A stretch of 64,000 nt of DNA from Silvimonas terrae (GTDB taxonomy: Bacteria; Pseudomonadota; Gammaproteobacteria; Burkholderiales; Chitinibacteraceae). The position numbers and the translations under genes were made by a program. Under the pieces are notes generated by a model that did not search any database, was not told the origin of the DNA, and was given only the letters and a program-made list of their open reading frames with translations. Every line of letters starts with the position of its first letter. Positions within the stretch are counted from its first letter, which is position 1. Of this stretch, positions 1-8,574 are shown one piece after another. The stretch is from the NCBI RefSeq assembly GCF_014202765.1, contig NZ_JACHHN010000010.1, positions 124,001 to 188,000 of the forward strand. Reading direction: 5' to 3'.

Positions 1-1
1 G

Positions 2-1741
2 GCACCGACCCCTGCGCCGACCCCGGCACCTACGCCGGCGCCGACTCCCGCTCCTACACCAGCACCGACCCCGGCTCCGACGCCTGCACCGACACCGGCA
101 CCAACGCCGTCCGGTACATGCTACGCAGCGTGGGTTTCGACCACCGCGTACAGCACTGGCGCAACGGTCAGCTACAACGGTGTGAACTACAAGGCCAACT
201 TCTGGACGCAGGGCAACAACCCAAGCACCAGCAACGGTGGTAGTGGTACCGGCCAGCCGTGGACGATTGTCGCTAACTGTTCTGGCGGCACCCCGACGCC
301 TGCACCAACACCGGCGCCAACGCCAGCACCGACTCCCGCTCCGACCCCGGCCCCAACGCCTGCGCCGACCCCGGCTCCGACGCCTGCACCAACACCGGCG
401 CCTACACCGGCTCCGACGCCGACTCCGGCACCGACCCCGTCGGGCAAGTATCAAGTGGGTTCGTACTTCGCACAGTGGGGTATCTACTCGCTGGGTTACA
501 ACGTGAAGAACATCGACACCAGCGGTTCCGCTGCCAAGATGACCTTCCTGAACTACGCCTTCAACAACGTCTACAAGCAGGCTGACGGTACGTACCAATG
601 CCAGGGCCAGGTCACGGTCACCGAGCAAGGCGCGACCAATCCAAGCGCACCGGGTGCCGGTACGGGCGGCGATGCCTGGGCAGATATCCAGAAGGGCTTT
701 GACGCGACGACTTCGGTCAGCGGCGTGGCTGATGCCTGGAACCAGACGGTCAAGGGCAACTTCAACCAGTTGAAGGAACTGAAGGCCAAATACCCGAACC
801 TGAAAGTGTTGATGTCGCTGGGTGGCTGGACATGGTCCAAGTACTTCTCGGCAGCAGCAGCAACAGATGCCGGCCGCAAGGCATTGGTCTCCAGCTGCGT
901 GAACATGTACATCAAGGGTAATTACCCGGTGGACTCTGGTTCAGGCACGGGCGGTACCGGTGTACTGGCAGGTATCTTTGACGGGGTGGATATCGATTGG
1001 GAATACCCGGGTATCCAGGGTGTTGGTTACAACACGGTTGATGCGGTCAATGACAAGCACAACTACACCTTGTTGATGCAAGAGTTCCGTTCGGAACTGG
1101 ACGCATACGGTGCAACCACCGGCAAACACTATCTCTTGACCGCCACCACGGGTGCGGGCTCGGACAAGATTGCCCAGGAAGAACCGGCTGCGCTGGGTGC
1201 AGTGGTCGACTGGCTGAACCTGATGGCCTACGACTACCACGGTGGCTTTGAACCCACTGGCCCGACGGACTTCCAGGCCAATCTGTACGCTGACCCGAAC
1301 AGCCCCAACATCAAGAACGGTGGCGTAGTGGCAACGTACTACACGGACGCGGCAGTCAACGAACTGGTGAACGCCGGCTTCCCGATCGCCAAGCTCAACA
1401 TGGGTATCCCGTTCTATGGTCGTGGCTGGACTGGTGTGGCTAACGTCAACAACGGCATGTATCAGACCGCCACAGGCCCTGCCGCCGGTGCGTCTGAAGC
1501 AGGTATCAACAACTACAACGTGTTGAAGCCGGCCGCTGGCTCGGTGTATTACAACAACACCGCAGTGGGCCTGTACAAGTATGACGGTACCAACTGGTGG
1601 AGTTACGACGATCCGACCATCATCTCGACCAAGCTGAACTACACCAAGTCCAAGGGTATGGGCGGCGTATTCTCCTGGTCGCTGGACGGTGACGATACTT
1701 CCGCCACGCTGATGAACGCCATGGGCGCCATCAATCAGTAA
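2..1741 (+). CDS. GH18 chitinase with CBM5/12-like module, 5'-truncated by window edge
   Basis: This secreted-type endochitinase hydrolyses beta-1,4-GlcNAc chains. The reading frame is already open at base 2, so the N-terminus lies outside the window. Visible order: a Pro-Thr-Ala linker (bases 2-109), a small aromatic-rich chitin-binding module of CBM5/12 type (about 119-280, with [17 protein letters not shown] and GQPW), a second PTPA linker (about 287-442), then the GH18 barrel. The catalytic signature FDGVDIDWE is at 977-1003, with the general-acid Glu at 1001-1003; the SLGGW strand motif and the MAYDYHG motif are also present. An ATG at 182 lies inside the binding module and is not the true start. 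A strong terminator follows. Family assignment is secure; the number of upstream modules is unknown. Confidence 0.95.
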   Translation, partial: APTPAPTPAPTPAPTPAPTPAPTPAPTPAPTPAPTPSGTCYAAWVSTTAYSTGATVSYNGVNYKANFWTQGNNPSTSNGGSGTGQPWTIVANCSGGTPTPAPTPAPTPAPTPAPTPAPTPAPTPAPTPAPTPAPTPAPTPTPAPTPSGKYQVGSYFAQWGIYSLGYNVKNIDTSGSAAKMTFLNYAFNNVYKQADGTYQCQGQVTVTEQGATNPSAPGAGTGGDAWADIQKGFDATTSVSGVADAWNQTVKGNFNQLKELKAKYPNLKVLMSLGGWTWSKYFSAAAATDAGRKALVSSCVNMYIKGNYPVDSGSGTGGTGVLAGIFDGVDIDWEYPGIQGVGYNTVDAVNDKHNYTLLMQEFRSELDAYGATTGKHYLLTATTGAGSDKIAQEEPAALGAVVDWLNLMAYDYHGGFEPTGPTDFQANLYADPNSPNIKNGGVVATYYTDAAVNELVNAGFPIAKLNMGIPFYGRGWTGVANVNNGMYQTATGPAAGASEAGINNYNVLKPAAGSVYYNNTAVGLYKYDGTNWWSYDDPTIISTKLNYTKSKGMGGVFSWSLDGDDTSATLMNAMGAINQ

Positions 1742-1788
1742 GCAGCAAGGTTGTAGACCCGACGACGTATCGTGATCCGATACGGTTG

Positions 1789-1819
1789 GCCCCCCGGAGA
1801 TTTTCGGGGGGCTTTTTTA
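1789..1819 (+). terminator. Rho-independent terminator of the chitinase gene
   Basis: A C-rich arm at 1790-1796 pairs with a G-rich arm at 1805-1811 across a short A/T loop and is followed by a run of T. It lies about 50 bases after the chitinase stop. Confidence 0.9.
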
Positions 1820-1867
1820 TTTGGAGGAGTGAGGAGTGAGGAGGGGGAAGGATGCATACCCCGGACT

Positions 1868-2029
1868 CGTCATTCCGGCCTTGAGCCGGAATCCAGGTGT
1901 AAACAGGTGTGCCGCAGGCACTGCAAATGGTTTGTCCGTGGTTTGCCAGAGTAAGCCCATCTTGGGTGGGCGTCCCTCGGCGGTCCCCTGGATTCCGGCG
2001 CAAGGGAGCCGCCGAGGACCGGAATGACG
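1868..2029. repeat. Dispersed repeat with inverted ends, copy 1
   Basis: The element begins CGTCATTCCGG and ends CCGGAATGACG, so its ends are inverted repeats. Inside are a second palindrome (TTCCGGCCTTGAGCCGGAA) and a stretch resembling 4420-4490. A second copy lies at 4398-4532 and a half copy at 48665-48693. Palindromes of this type (CGTCATTCCGG...CCGGAATCCAG) are common in proteobacterial intergenic DNA. The copy sits between the convergent chitinase and FUSC genes and carries no plausible gene. Confidence 0.8.
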
Positions 2030-2075
2030 AAGTATTGGTTTGCGAGGCACGATGAAGTGGACACACAATCTGACA

Positions 2076-2131
2076 CGCCACACGCCACACGCCACACGCC
2101 ACACGCCACACGCCACACGCCACACGCCACA
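2076..2131. repeat. Heptanucleotide tandem array, 8 copies of CGCCACA
   Basis: Eight perfect copies of a 7-base unit end 8 bases from the stop codon of the minus-strand FUSC gene. A period of 7 lets the array stay open in several frames, which creates artificial frames with VACGVWR repeats. A related array (unit CCTCACA) occupies the equivalent place at 4581-4614. Confidence 0.95.
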
Positions 2132-2139
2132 CACCGAAA

Positions 2140-3189
2140 TCAATACACCCCTGGCTTGTGCTGTTTGGCCTGCCAGGCCTCAATTCGCGGCAACATCTTC
2201 AAATACAGTCCGGAGCCCACCGCGCATAGCGCACACGCCAGCACGGTGTTTTCCACGCGCGCCAGGGCAAAGTGCATGGGTGAGGCAATCACGCGTTGCA
2301 GACCAAAATCCAGCAACACCATGACCAGTGCGGTAATCGGGATCACCGCCACCCAATAGTTACGGGCCTGGGCCGCCGGTGTCATGGCCGCCATGAGCGT
2401 GACCAGTATCGCCAGCACCCATTCGCTTTGTACGTAATAGATCACTGCCGCGCCCGCCACGACGCCAATCAGGGACCCCACCAGCCGCTGGATCAAGCGA
2501 TGCATGCTGTGGTGGGCGTCATACACCGTGACGATGGCAATGGTCAGTGGCACCCAGTAATAGCGCAGCAACCCCAGCCATTGGCCCAGCAAATAACCGG
2601 CCAGCACCAGCGAAGCAAAGTAGAGCGCAAACGCGCCATTGTTATGCCGCCGCCGCATCAGGTGCCGCGCTGCTTCTCGCAACATCGGTGCTGTCTGGTA
2701 TTCCGGTTCTTCAAACAACTTGAGCGAAACCAGCACCGATAAAATGCCCGAGAGGCCGCCAATGATCAGGTAGGTGCCGCACAAGGGGGGGAGGTCCGGC
2801 GCACTATCGCCAAACAGAAACGCCACCAGCCAGTACTTGCCAATGAACTCCACCGAGCCGCCTGCGCCTTGCAGCCAGCCGGCAAACAGTGCAAAGCCCA
2901 CCAGCAAGGCCAGACCTGCGCCCGGGACATAATGACCCGCCACGCCGGCAATACCGGCCAGCAGCATGCCCAGTGTCATATAGATAATGGCGGCAATGCG
3001 CTCGCTGGTTTCACCGCCGTAATCGACAAACAGCGTGTAAAAGCCAGCGACGCCCCCATAGACCGCCGGCAGGAACTCGCCACGCGTTAGCGCGATCAGG
3101 AGCGGCAAGCCCACCGCAATGGCACCACGGAACATCTTGCGACGGTTGATCGGCGTATTGGCCAGTATCAGCGAGGGGTGCAAAGCCAT
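2140..3189 (-). CDS. FUSC-family membrane protein (putative aromatic acid/efflux transporter)
   Basis: An integral membrane protein of about 349 residues with two blocks of hydrophobic helices around a central charged cytoplasmic stretch (LFEEPEYQTAPMLREAARHLMRRRHNN). The second block contains YYWVPLTIAIV and QRLVGSLIGVVAGAAV, the conserved signature of fusaric-acid-resistance (FUSC/YccS-like) proteins. That family exports aromatic acids or has unknown substrates; the substrate cannot be read here. I place the start at the ATG at 3189, giving a short cytosolic N-terminus before the first helix; a TTG at 3222 would add 11 residues. It is divergent from murB and convergent with the chitinase. 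Confidence 0.75.
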   Translation of the reverse strand: MALHPSLILANTPINRRKMFRGAIAVGLPLLIALTRGEFLPAVYGGVAGFYTLFVDYGGETSERIAAIIYMTLGMLLAGIAGVAGHYVPGAGLALLVGFALFAGWLQGAGGSVEFIGKYWLVAFLFGDSAPDLPPLCGTYLIIGGLSGILSVLVSLKLFEEPEYQTAPMLREAARHLMRRRHNNGAFALYFASLVLAGYLLGQWLGLLRYYWVPLTIAIVTVYDAHHSMHRLIQRLVGSLIGVVAGAAVIYYVQSEWVLAILVTLMAAMTPAAQARNYWVAVIPITALVMVLLDFGLQRVIASPMHFALARVENTVLACALCAVGSGLYLKMLPRIEAWQAKQHKPGVY

Positions 3190-3353
3190 GGCAGCGGGGC
3201 AGACCGGTTGAGGAGTGTGCAATGTAGGCAGACTACATGATCTTGTGGAGGTAAATAAGCCCGATCGGGCGCAGTGTCACATCCGCATGCCAAATGTTCT
3301 GGTCTATGCCTTGGCCGCTGCATACGGGATAATCACGTTTTCAGGGACACGCC

Positions 3354-4367
3354 ATGCCGCTCTCGCAAAATACCGACCTCACCGCGCTCAACACCCTTGG
3401 TTTACCCGCCCGTGCACAGTACTTCTGTGCGCTGACTGATCTGGCGCAACTCGATGAGCTTCGCGCCGACCCGGCCATCGCTGCACTGCCCTGGCACGTG
3501 CTGGGCAGCGGCAGCAACCTGGTGTTGCCCGATCAGGTTACCGGGCTGGTTATTCAGGTTGCGCTGCGGGGGCGCACGTTGATGGGCGAAGATGAGCATG
3601 CCTGGTATGTCTCTGCCGGCGCAGGGGAGAACTGGCACGATTTCGTGCAGTGGACGCTTGCCCAGGGCTGGGCCGGGCTGGAAAACCTGTCCCTGATTCC
3701 GGGTACCGTGGGCGCGGCACCGATCCAGAACATTGGCGCGTACGGCGTAGAGGTCAAAGATTTGTTGTACGGCGTGCATGCCACAGAGCTGAAAAATGGC
3801 GAGCGCCGTATTTTCAGCCAGTGCGAATGCCGTTTTGGCTACCGTGACAGCATCTTCAAACAAGAAGAAGCCGGGCGCTGGCTGATCAGCGAGGTGATTT
3901 TCCGTCTGCCCAAACAAGCCGTGCTCCATACCGCGTATGGCGACCTTGTGAACGAGATGCAGCGCGTGGCGGCTGAACCCTCAGCCCAGGCCGTGGCGCA
4001 AGCGGTCATCCAGGTACGGCAACGCAAATTGCCCGACCCGGCGGTGATCGGCAACGCCGGCAGCTTTTTCAAGAACCCGGTTGTGGATGCCGCCACGCAT
4101 GGTCAGCTAAAGGCAAAGTGGCCGGAACTGGTCAGCTATCCCTTTGGCGAGGGCGCATTCAAGCTGGCGGCGGGTTGGCTGATCGACAAGGCCGGCTGGA
4201 AAGGCAAGACATTGGGACCGGCCGGCATGTATGAAAAACAGGCGCTGGTGCTGGTCAATCATGGTGGCGCACAGTGTGCAGACGTGCAGCGCCTGTGTCA
4301 GGCTGTGCAGGATTCGGTGCGGGGGCAGTTTGGCGTGCAGCTGGAACCGGAACCCGTGTTCTGGTGA
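3354..4367 (+). CDS. murB: UDP-N-acetylenolpyruvoylglucosamine reductase
   Basis: MurB performs the NADPH-dependent reduction of UDP-GlcNAc-enolpyruvate to UDP-MurNAc, the second committed step of peptidoglycan precursor synthesis in the cytoplasm. The 337-residue protein matches the long E. coli-type (type I) family: an N-terminal FAD-binding segment with LGSGSNLVL, the central SLIPGTVGAAPIQNIGAYG loop, the GYRDSIFK motif, GNAGSFFKNP carrying the catalytic Ser, and the C-terminal EPEPVFW with the conserved Glu. It faces mpl, a peptidoglycan recycling gene, across a dispersed repeat, so the two wall enzymes are neighbours but not one operon. Confidence 0.97.
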   Translation: MPLSQNTDLTALNTLGLPARAQYFCALTDLAQLDELRADPAIAALPWHVLGSGSNLVLPDQVTGLVIQVALRGRTLMGEDEHAWYVSAGAGENWHDFVQWTLAQGWAGLENLSLIPGTVGAAPIQNIGAYGVEVKDLLYGVHATELKNGERRIFSQCECRFGYRDSIFKQEEAGRWLISEVIFRLPKQAVLHTAYGDLVNEMQRVAAEPSAQAVAQAVIQVRQRKLPDPAVIGNAGSFFKNPVVDAATHGQLKAKWPELVSYPFGEGAFKLAAGWLIDKAGWKGKTLGPAGMYEKQALVLVNHGGAQCADVQRLCQAVQDSVRGQFGVQLEPEPVFW

Positions 4368-4397
4368 TAGGCGGGGGAGGTGTGCATACCCCCGGCT

Positions 4398-4532
4398 CGT
4401 CATTCCGGCCCTGAGCCGGAATCCAGGCGTAAACATCGGTGCCGAAGGTACTGAAAATGGTTTGGCCTGTGGTTTGCGCGGGTAAGGCCACCTTTGGCGG
4501 CCGGCTGGATTCCCGCTTCCGCGGGAATGACG
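4398..4532. repeat. Dispersed repeat with inverted ends, copy 2
   Basis: It begins with CGTCATTCCGGCC and closes with GCGGGAATGACG. The internal text (GTAAACATCGGTGCCG, then ATGGTTTGGCCTGTGGTTTG) parallels the copy at 1868-2029. It fills the gap between the convergent murB and mpl genes. Confidence 0.8.
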
Positions 4533-4580
4533 AAGTAACGGTGTGCTGGGTGTGATGAAATGGCCACACCATCTGGCACA

Positions 4581-4614
4581 CCTCACACCTCACACCTCAC
4601 ACCTCACACCTCAC
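4581..4614. repeat. Heptanucleotide tandem array, about 5 copies of CCTCACA
   Basis: Nearly five units of seven bases. The last unit contains the TGA stop (4611-4613) of the minus-strand mpl gene, so the array forms the very end of mpl and its 3' flank. It mirrors the CGCCACA array beside the FUSC stop. Confidence 0.9.
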
Positions 4615-5981
4615 TTGTCTAGCGCGGCCAGCAACTTGCCGTGAATGCCGCCAAAACCGCCGTTACTCATCACCAGCACATGGTCGCCCGGCTGTGCGGC
4701 GCTGACCACATCGGCAATCAGCGCATCCAGATCAGTATGACTGTGCGCGCGTTCACCCAGCGGTGCCAGAGCCTCCGCTGTATCCCAGCCCAGATTGGCG
4801 CCATAGCAATACACCCGATCAGCATCGGTAAGACTGGCCGGTAGCTGCGCCTTCATGGTGCCCAGCTTCATGGTGTTGGAACGCGGCTCCAGTACCGCCA
4901 GAATGTGCGCGTTGCCTACTTTGCGGCGCAGACCGGCCAGCGTGGTGGCGATAGCGGTTGGATGGTGGGCAAAATCGTCGTAAACGGTTACGCCGTTGGC
5001 GACCCCTTTGATTTCCATCCGCCGTTTGACGTTGCGGAACTCACCCAGCGCGGCAATGGCCTCGGCCACCGGCACGCCAACGTGGCGTGCTGCGGCGATG
5101 GCGGCCAGCGCGTTCAGGCGGTTGTGCTCGCCCAGCAAGTCCCAGGTGACGCGTCCTTGGGATTGGCCGGCGAGTAACACGTCAAAGTGCTGCCCGTCGT
5201 CATTGGCGGTGCTCCAGCCGGCGGCGGTGCCAAATCGTTCTGTTTCGCTCCAGCAACCGCGCTGGAGTACCCGTTCCAGGCTCTCTTCGCGGCCGTTGGT
5301 CACCACGCGACCGTTGCCGGGTACGGTACGGATCAGGTGGTGAAATTGCGTTTCGATCGCGGCCAGATCGGCAAAAATATCGGCGTGATCGAACTCCAGG
5401 TTGTTCAGGATCGCGGTGCGCGGCCGGTAATGCACAAATTTGGAACGTTTATCAAAAAAGGCTGTGTCGTATTCATCCGCTTCGATTACAAAGAAAGGAG
5501 ATTGCCCGCCTTTTTCCTGGCGCGGTTCGCCTGGCAAGCGCGCGGAGATACCAAAGTTCTCTGGAATGCCGCCCACCAGAAAACCTGGTGCAAGGCCCGC
5601 ATATTCCAGTATCCAGGCAAGCATGGAGGTCGTGGTGGTTTTACCGTGCGTCCCCGCAACGGCCAGTACCCAGCGGCCTTGCAGAATATGATCCCGCAAC
5701 CATTCCGGGCCGGAGGTATACGGCAAGCCGCGATTGAGGATTTCTTCCATCAGCGGGTTGCCGCGGGTAACCACGTTACCCACAACATAGAGGTCTGCGC
5801 CAAGGCGCAACTGGTCTGGGGAATACCCCTCAATCAGTTCGATACCAAGGGCTTCAAGCTGGTCGGACATGGGCGGATAGACCCCGGCATCGCAGCCTGT
5901 CACGGTGTGGCCCGCCGCGCGTGCCAGGGCAGCAATACCGCCCATGAAAGTGCCGCAAATGCCAAGGATGTGGATATGCAT
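4611..5981 (-). CDS. mpl: UDP-MurNAc:L-Ala-gamma-D-Glu-meso-DAP ligase
   Basis: Mpl recycles cell wall by attaching the salvaged tripeptide to UDP-MurNAc. The 456-residue protein starts MHIHILGICGTFMGG, the Mur-ligase Rossmann start with the Mpl-specific GTFMGG rather than the MurC form. It has the ATP P-loop GTHGKTTTTS, the NLEFDHADIF segment and the C-terminal LEPRSNTMKLG motif typical of Mpl. Length agrees with E. coli Mpl (457). It is monocistronic by position, convergent with murB and divergent from a diguanylate cyclase. Its stop codon lies within a heptamer array. Confidence 0.96.
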   Translation of the reverse strand: MHIHILGICGTFMGGIAALARAAGHTVTGCDAGVYPPMSDQLEALGIELIEGYSPDQLRLGADLYVVGNVVTRGNPLMEEILNRGLPYTSGPEWLRDHILQGRWVLAVAGTHGKTTTTSMLAWILEYAGLAPGFLVGGIPENFGISARLPGEPRQEKGGQSPFFVIEADEYDTAFFDKRSKFVHYRPRTAILNNLEFDHADIFADLAAIETQFHHLIRTVPGNGRVVTNGREESLERVLQRGCWSETERFGTAAGWSTANDDGQHFDVLLAGQSQGRVTWDLLGEHNRLNALAAIAAARHVGVPVAEAIAALGEFRNVKRRMEIKGVANGVTVYDDFAHHPTAIATTLAGLRRKVGNAHILAVLEPRSNTMKLGTMKAQLPASLTDADRVYCYGANLGWDTAEALAPLGERAHSHTDLDALIADVVSAAQPGDHVLVMSNGGFGGIHGKLLAALDK

Positions 5982-6084
5982 GGTAAGTATGGAAATGCTT
6001 CAGAAATTAAGAGTTTGAATGTCTTGGCGCGTCAAGTTTGGATTGCGTACAATTCCGTATTCATTTCACGCTCAGAACTAGATC

Positions 6085-7056
6085 ATGCAGAAAGCGCCGC
6101 CGGTTAACCCGGTGGAAATCGCCCGGATTGCCCTGAAACGGTTGGTCGAAAGCCGCTTGCCGCCGACCCCGGAAAACTATACGCAATTTTACAACGCGAT
6201 TGCCACCATCAAAGCACCGGACGATAAGACTACGGACGAGCTTAAGCAGGCCTGGCAGATTTTATGCCGCCTTGATGATGCCGCAGGTGAGGTCAGCAAC
6301 ACCACGGAAGAATTGCTCTCTGCGCTGGCCAGCAGCGGTGAGCATATGGTCAGCAGCCTTGGTGAGTTGCAAGACGCCCGCGAAGCGCATCGTACCCGCA
6401 GTGTGCCGGTTGAAGAAACCCATGGCCGGCTGGAATCGCTCCTGACCAACCTGATTGATTCCACCAGCACCATTCAATCTACCGTGCAGACGTCGCACGG
6501 GGATCTGGCCGCCATTCGCGAGTCGATGCGGCATATTGAAGAAGATCTGGCCCATAACCGCATGATGCTGGGGCTGGACCCGCTGACCGGTGCGCATAAC
6601 CGGCAGGGTTTCGATCATCTGCTGGCGGCCGAGGTCAAACGCGCGCGCCGGCATACGGGCAAGCTGTCTGTGGTTATTCTTGATCTGGATGACTTCAAGC
6701 TCGTCAATGACCGTTATGGTCACCTGGTCGGTGACCAGGTGCTGGTCCACGTGGCCGACCTGGCCAAAGCAGTGTTGCGCGAAAGCGACGCCCTGGTGCG
6801 CTATGGTGGTGAAGAATTCCTGTTGATCTTGCCGGAAACCGACCAGAACGGCGCCCGTTATGTGATCGACCGCTTGCGCGTGGTGGCTGCCCGTACCCCA
6901 TTCATGCATCGCTCGGAACGCATTGACGTGTCGTTCTCCTCCGGTGTGGCGCAACTGAAAGATGACGAGAACGGCCGCGCCCTGGTGTTGCGCGCCGATG
7001 AAGCCCTGTATCGCGCCAAGGCCAATGGCCGGGGCCGGGTGGAACTGGCTGTCTGA
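6085..7056 (+). CDS. Diguanylate cyclase (GGDEF domain)
   Basis: This 323-residue soluble protein should make c-di-GMP from two GTP. The N-terminal 150 residues are helical and lack membrane segments; I do not recognise a named sensor domain. The GGDEF domain starts near LGLDPLTGAHNRQGFD and includes LDLDDFKLVNDRYGH and the active-site RYGGEEF. The inhibitory I-site RESD lies five residues before GGEEF, so product feedback is predicted. It is transcribed alone, ending at a bidirectional terminator shared with trkH. GGEEF is a functional variant of the motif. Confidence 0.92.
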   Translation: MQKAPPVNPVEIARIALKRLVESRLPPTPENYTQFYNAIATIKAPDDKTTDELKQAWQILCRLDDAAGEVSNTTEELLSALASSGEHMVSSLGELQDAREAHRTRSVPVEETHGRLESLLTNLIDSTSTIQSTVQTSHGDLAAIRESMRHIEEDLAHNRMMLGLDPLTGAHNRQGFDHLLAAEVKRARRHTGKLSVVILDLDDFKLVNDRYGHLVGDQVLVHVADLAKAVLRESDALVRYGGEEFLLILPETDQNGARYVIDRLRVVAARTPFMHRSERIDVSFSSGVAQLKDDENGRALVLRADEALYRAKANGRGRVELAV

Positions 7057-7079
7057 TCACCCACCCATTGGTGCACATG

Positions 7080-7110
7080 GAAAAACCCCGGTTCCTGCCG
7101 GGGTTTTTTG
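7080..7110. terminator. Bidirectional terminator between the diguanylate cyclase gene and trkH
   Basis: AAAAACCCCGG pairs with CCGGGGTTTTTT around a 6-base loop. A runs on one side and T runs on the other let it act in both directions for these convergent genes. Confidence 0.92.
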
Positions 7111-7119
7111 TTGGCTCGG

Positions 7120-8574
7120 TCAATTGCGCCAGAAGGCAGGTGTGAACAGGATCAGTACAGAGAAGATTTCCAGCCGGCCCAGCAACATGGCAAAAGTGCA
7201 GACCCACACCTGGCTCGGCCCAAAGATAGAGAAATTGGCCGATGGCCCGATAGCACCCAGACCCGGGCCGGTGTTATTCAAGCTGGCCACCACCGCGCTG
7301 AAGGCGGTCAGAAAATCCAGACCGGTCAGTAACAGCACAAAGGTCAGTACCACCATGCTGATCACATACAGAGAGATAAACCCCAGGACGGCAAAGATCA
7401 TGGGCGGCGGGACGCTGCGGCCATTGATCTGGACCGGCTTCACCGCGTTGGGGTGTAACAGGGTGGTGAATTGCCGGCCGGCTTCCTTGATCAGCACCAG
7501 CGCGCGGAACATCTTGATGCCGCCGCCGGTTGAGCCTGCACAAGCCGTGAAGCAGGACAAAAACAGCATCAGCAAGGGTACAAACAGCGGCCAGGCCGCA
7601 AAATCTGCGGTGGCGTAGCCGCTGTCAGTGGCAATCGAAATCAGATTGAACGTCACATGGCGCAGCGACGTTTCGTAATCGGGATAGATATTCTGCCAGG
7701 TAAGATAACCCGCCAGCCCCAGCGCAGCCAGCACCAGCACCGCGATCATGGTTTTGAACTCGGAATCCCGCCAGTAGGTCAGCAGAGAGCGCCGGGAGAG
7801 CGCGACATAATGCGTGGCAAAGTTGGTGGCCCCCGCCAGCATGAAGATCACCAGTACCACTTCGATCCCAGGCGAGTTGAAATACCCCACGCTGTCGTTA
7901 TGCGTGGAGATTCCCCCCAGCGAGATCGCCGTCATGGCATGGCACACGGCATCAAACCACGTCATGCCGGCCAGCTTGAGCAACAACATGCACAGCACGG
8001 TCAGGCCGGAATACACCAGCCACAGATTGCGCGCGGTCTCGCGGATGCGCGGCTTGAGCTTGGCATCTTTGATCGGACCGGGCATTTCTGCCTTGAACAT
8101 CTGCATGCCGCCGACGCCCAGCATGGGCAAGACCGCCACCGCCAGCACAATCACCCCCATGCCACCCAGCCAGCTCAGCATATGCCGCCACAGGTTCAGC
8201 GATGCGGGCAGGGCATCCAGGTCGGCAATGGCGGTTGAGCCGGTGGTGGTCAGGCCGGCCATGCCTTCGAAATAACCGTAGGTAAAGCTCATATGCGGGT
8301 CGTAGAGCATCAGCGGTGCGGCGGCGGAGAGCGGCAACAGTAACCAGATGCCCACGACCAGCAAGAAGCCGTCACGCACATGCAGTTCGCGGCGGAACGG
8401 GTGCGTCAGCAGCAGAACCAGCAGGCTGCTGACAATGCTCAGCACCAGCGCCTCGGCCAGCGGCAGAAAGCCCGCATCCTGCCCTAGCCACGCCAGCGCA
8501 ATGGGCACCAGCAAGGTGAATGAGAACAACAGCGCCACCCGCGCCAGAATGTTCAGGGTGGGTAACAGGCGCAT
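7120..8574 (-). CDS. trkH: Trk system potassium uptake membrane subunit
   Basis: TrkH is the K+-translocating inner-membrane pore of the Trk system. The 484-residue sequence has the repeated membrane-pore-membrane pattern, with selectivity-filter-like segments such as GLTTTGSTAI, AISLGGISTHN and TACAGSTGGGIKMFRAL. Length equals E. coli TrkH (483). Its start codon overlaps the trkA stop (TGATG), so translation is probably coupled with the gating partner TrkA. No separate promoter is visible between them. Confidence 0.96.
   Translation of the reverse strand: MRLLPTLNILARVALLFSFTLLVPIALAWLGQDAGFLPLAEALVLSIVSSLLVLLLTHPFRRELHVRDGFLLVVGIWLLLPLSAAAPLMLYDPHMSFTYGYFEGMAGLTTTGSTAIADLDALPASLNLWRHMLSWLGGMGVIVLAVAVLPMLGVGGMQMFKAEMPGPIKDAKLKPRIRETARNLWLVYSGLTVLCMLLLKLAGMTWFDAVCHAMTAISLGGISTHNDSVGYFNSPGIEVVLVIFMLAGATNFATHYVALSRRSLLTYWRDSEFKTMIAVLVLAALGLAGYLTWQNIYPDYETSLRHVTFNLISIATDSGYATADFAAWPLFVPLLMLFLSCFTACAGSTGGGIKMFRALVLIKEAGRQFTTLLHPNAVKPVQINGRSVPPPMIFAVLGFISLYVISMVVLTFVLLLTGLDFLTAFSAVVASLNNTGPGLGAIGPSANFSIFGPSQVWVCTFAMLLGRLEIFSVLILFTPAFWRN

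Noticed and set aside
1731-2183. Open frames with VACGVWR repeats in three registers
   Set aside because: They are produced by the 7-base tandem array, whose period allows several frames to stay open.
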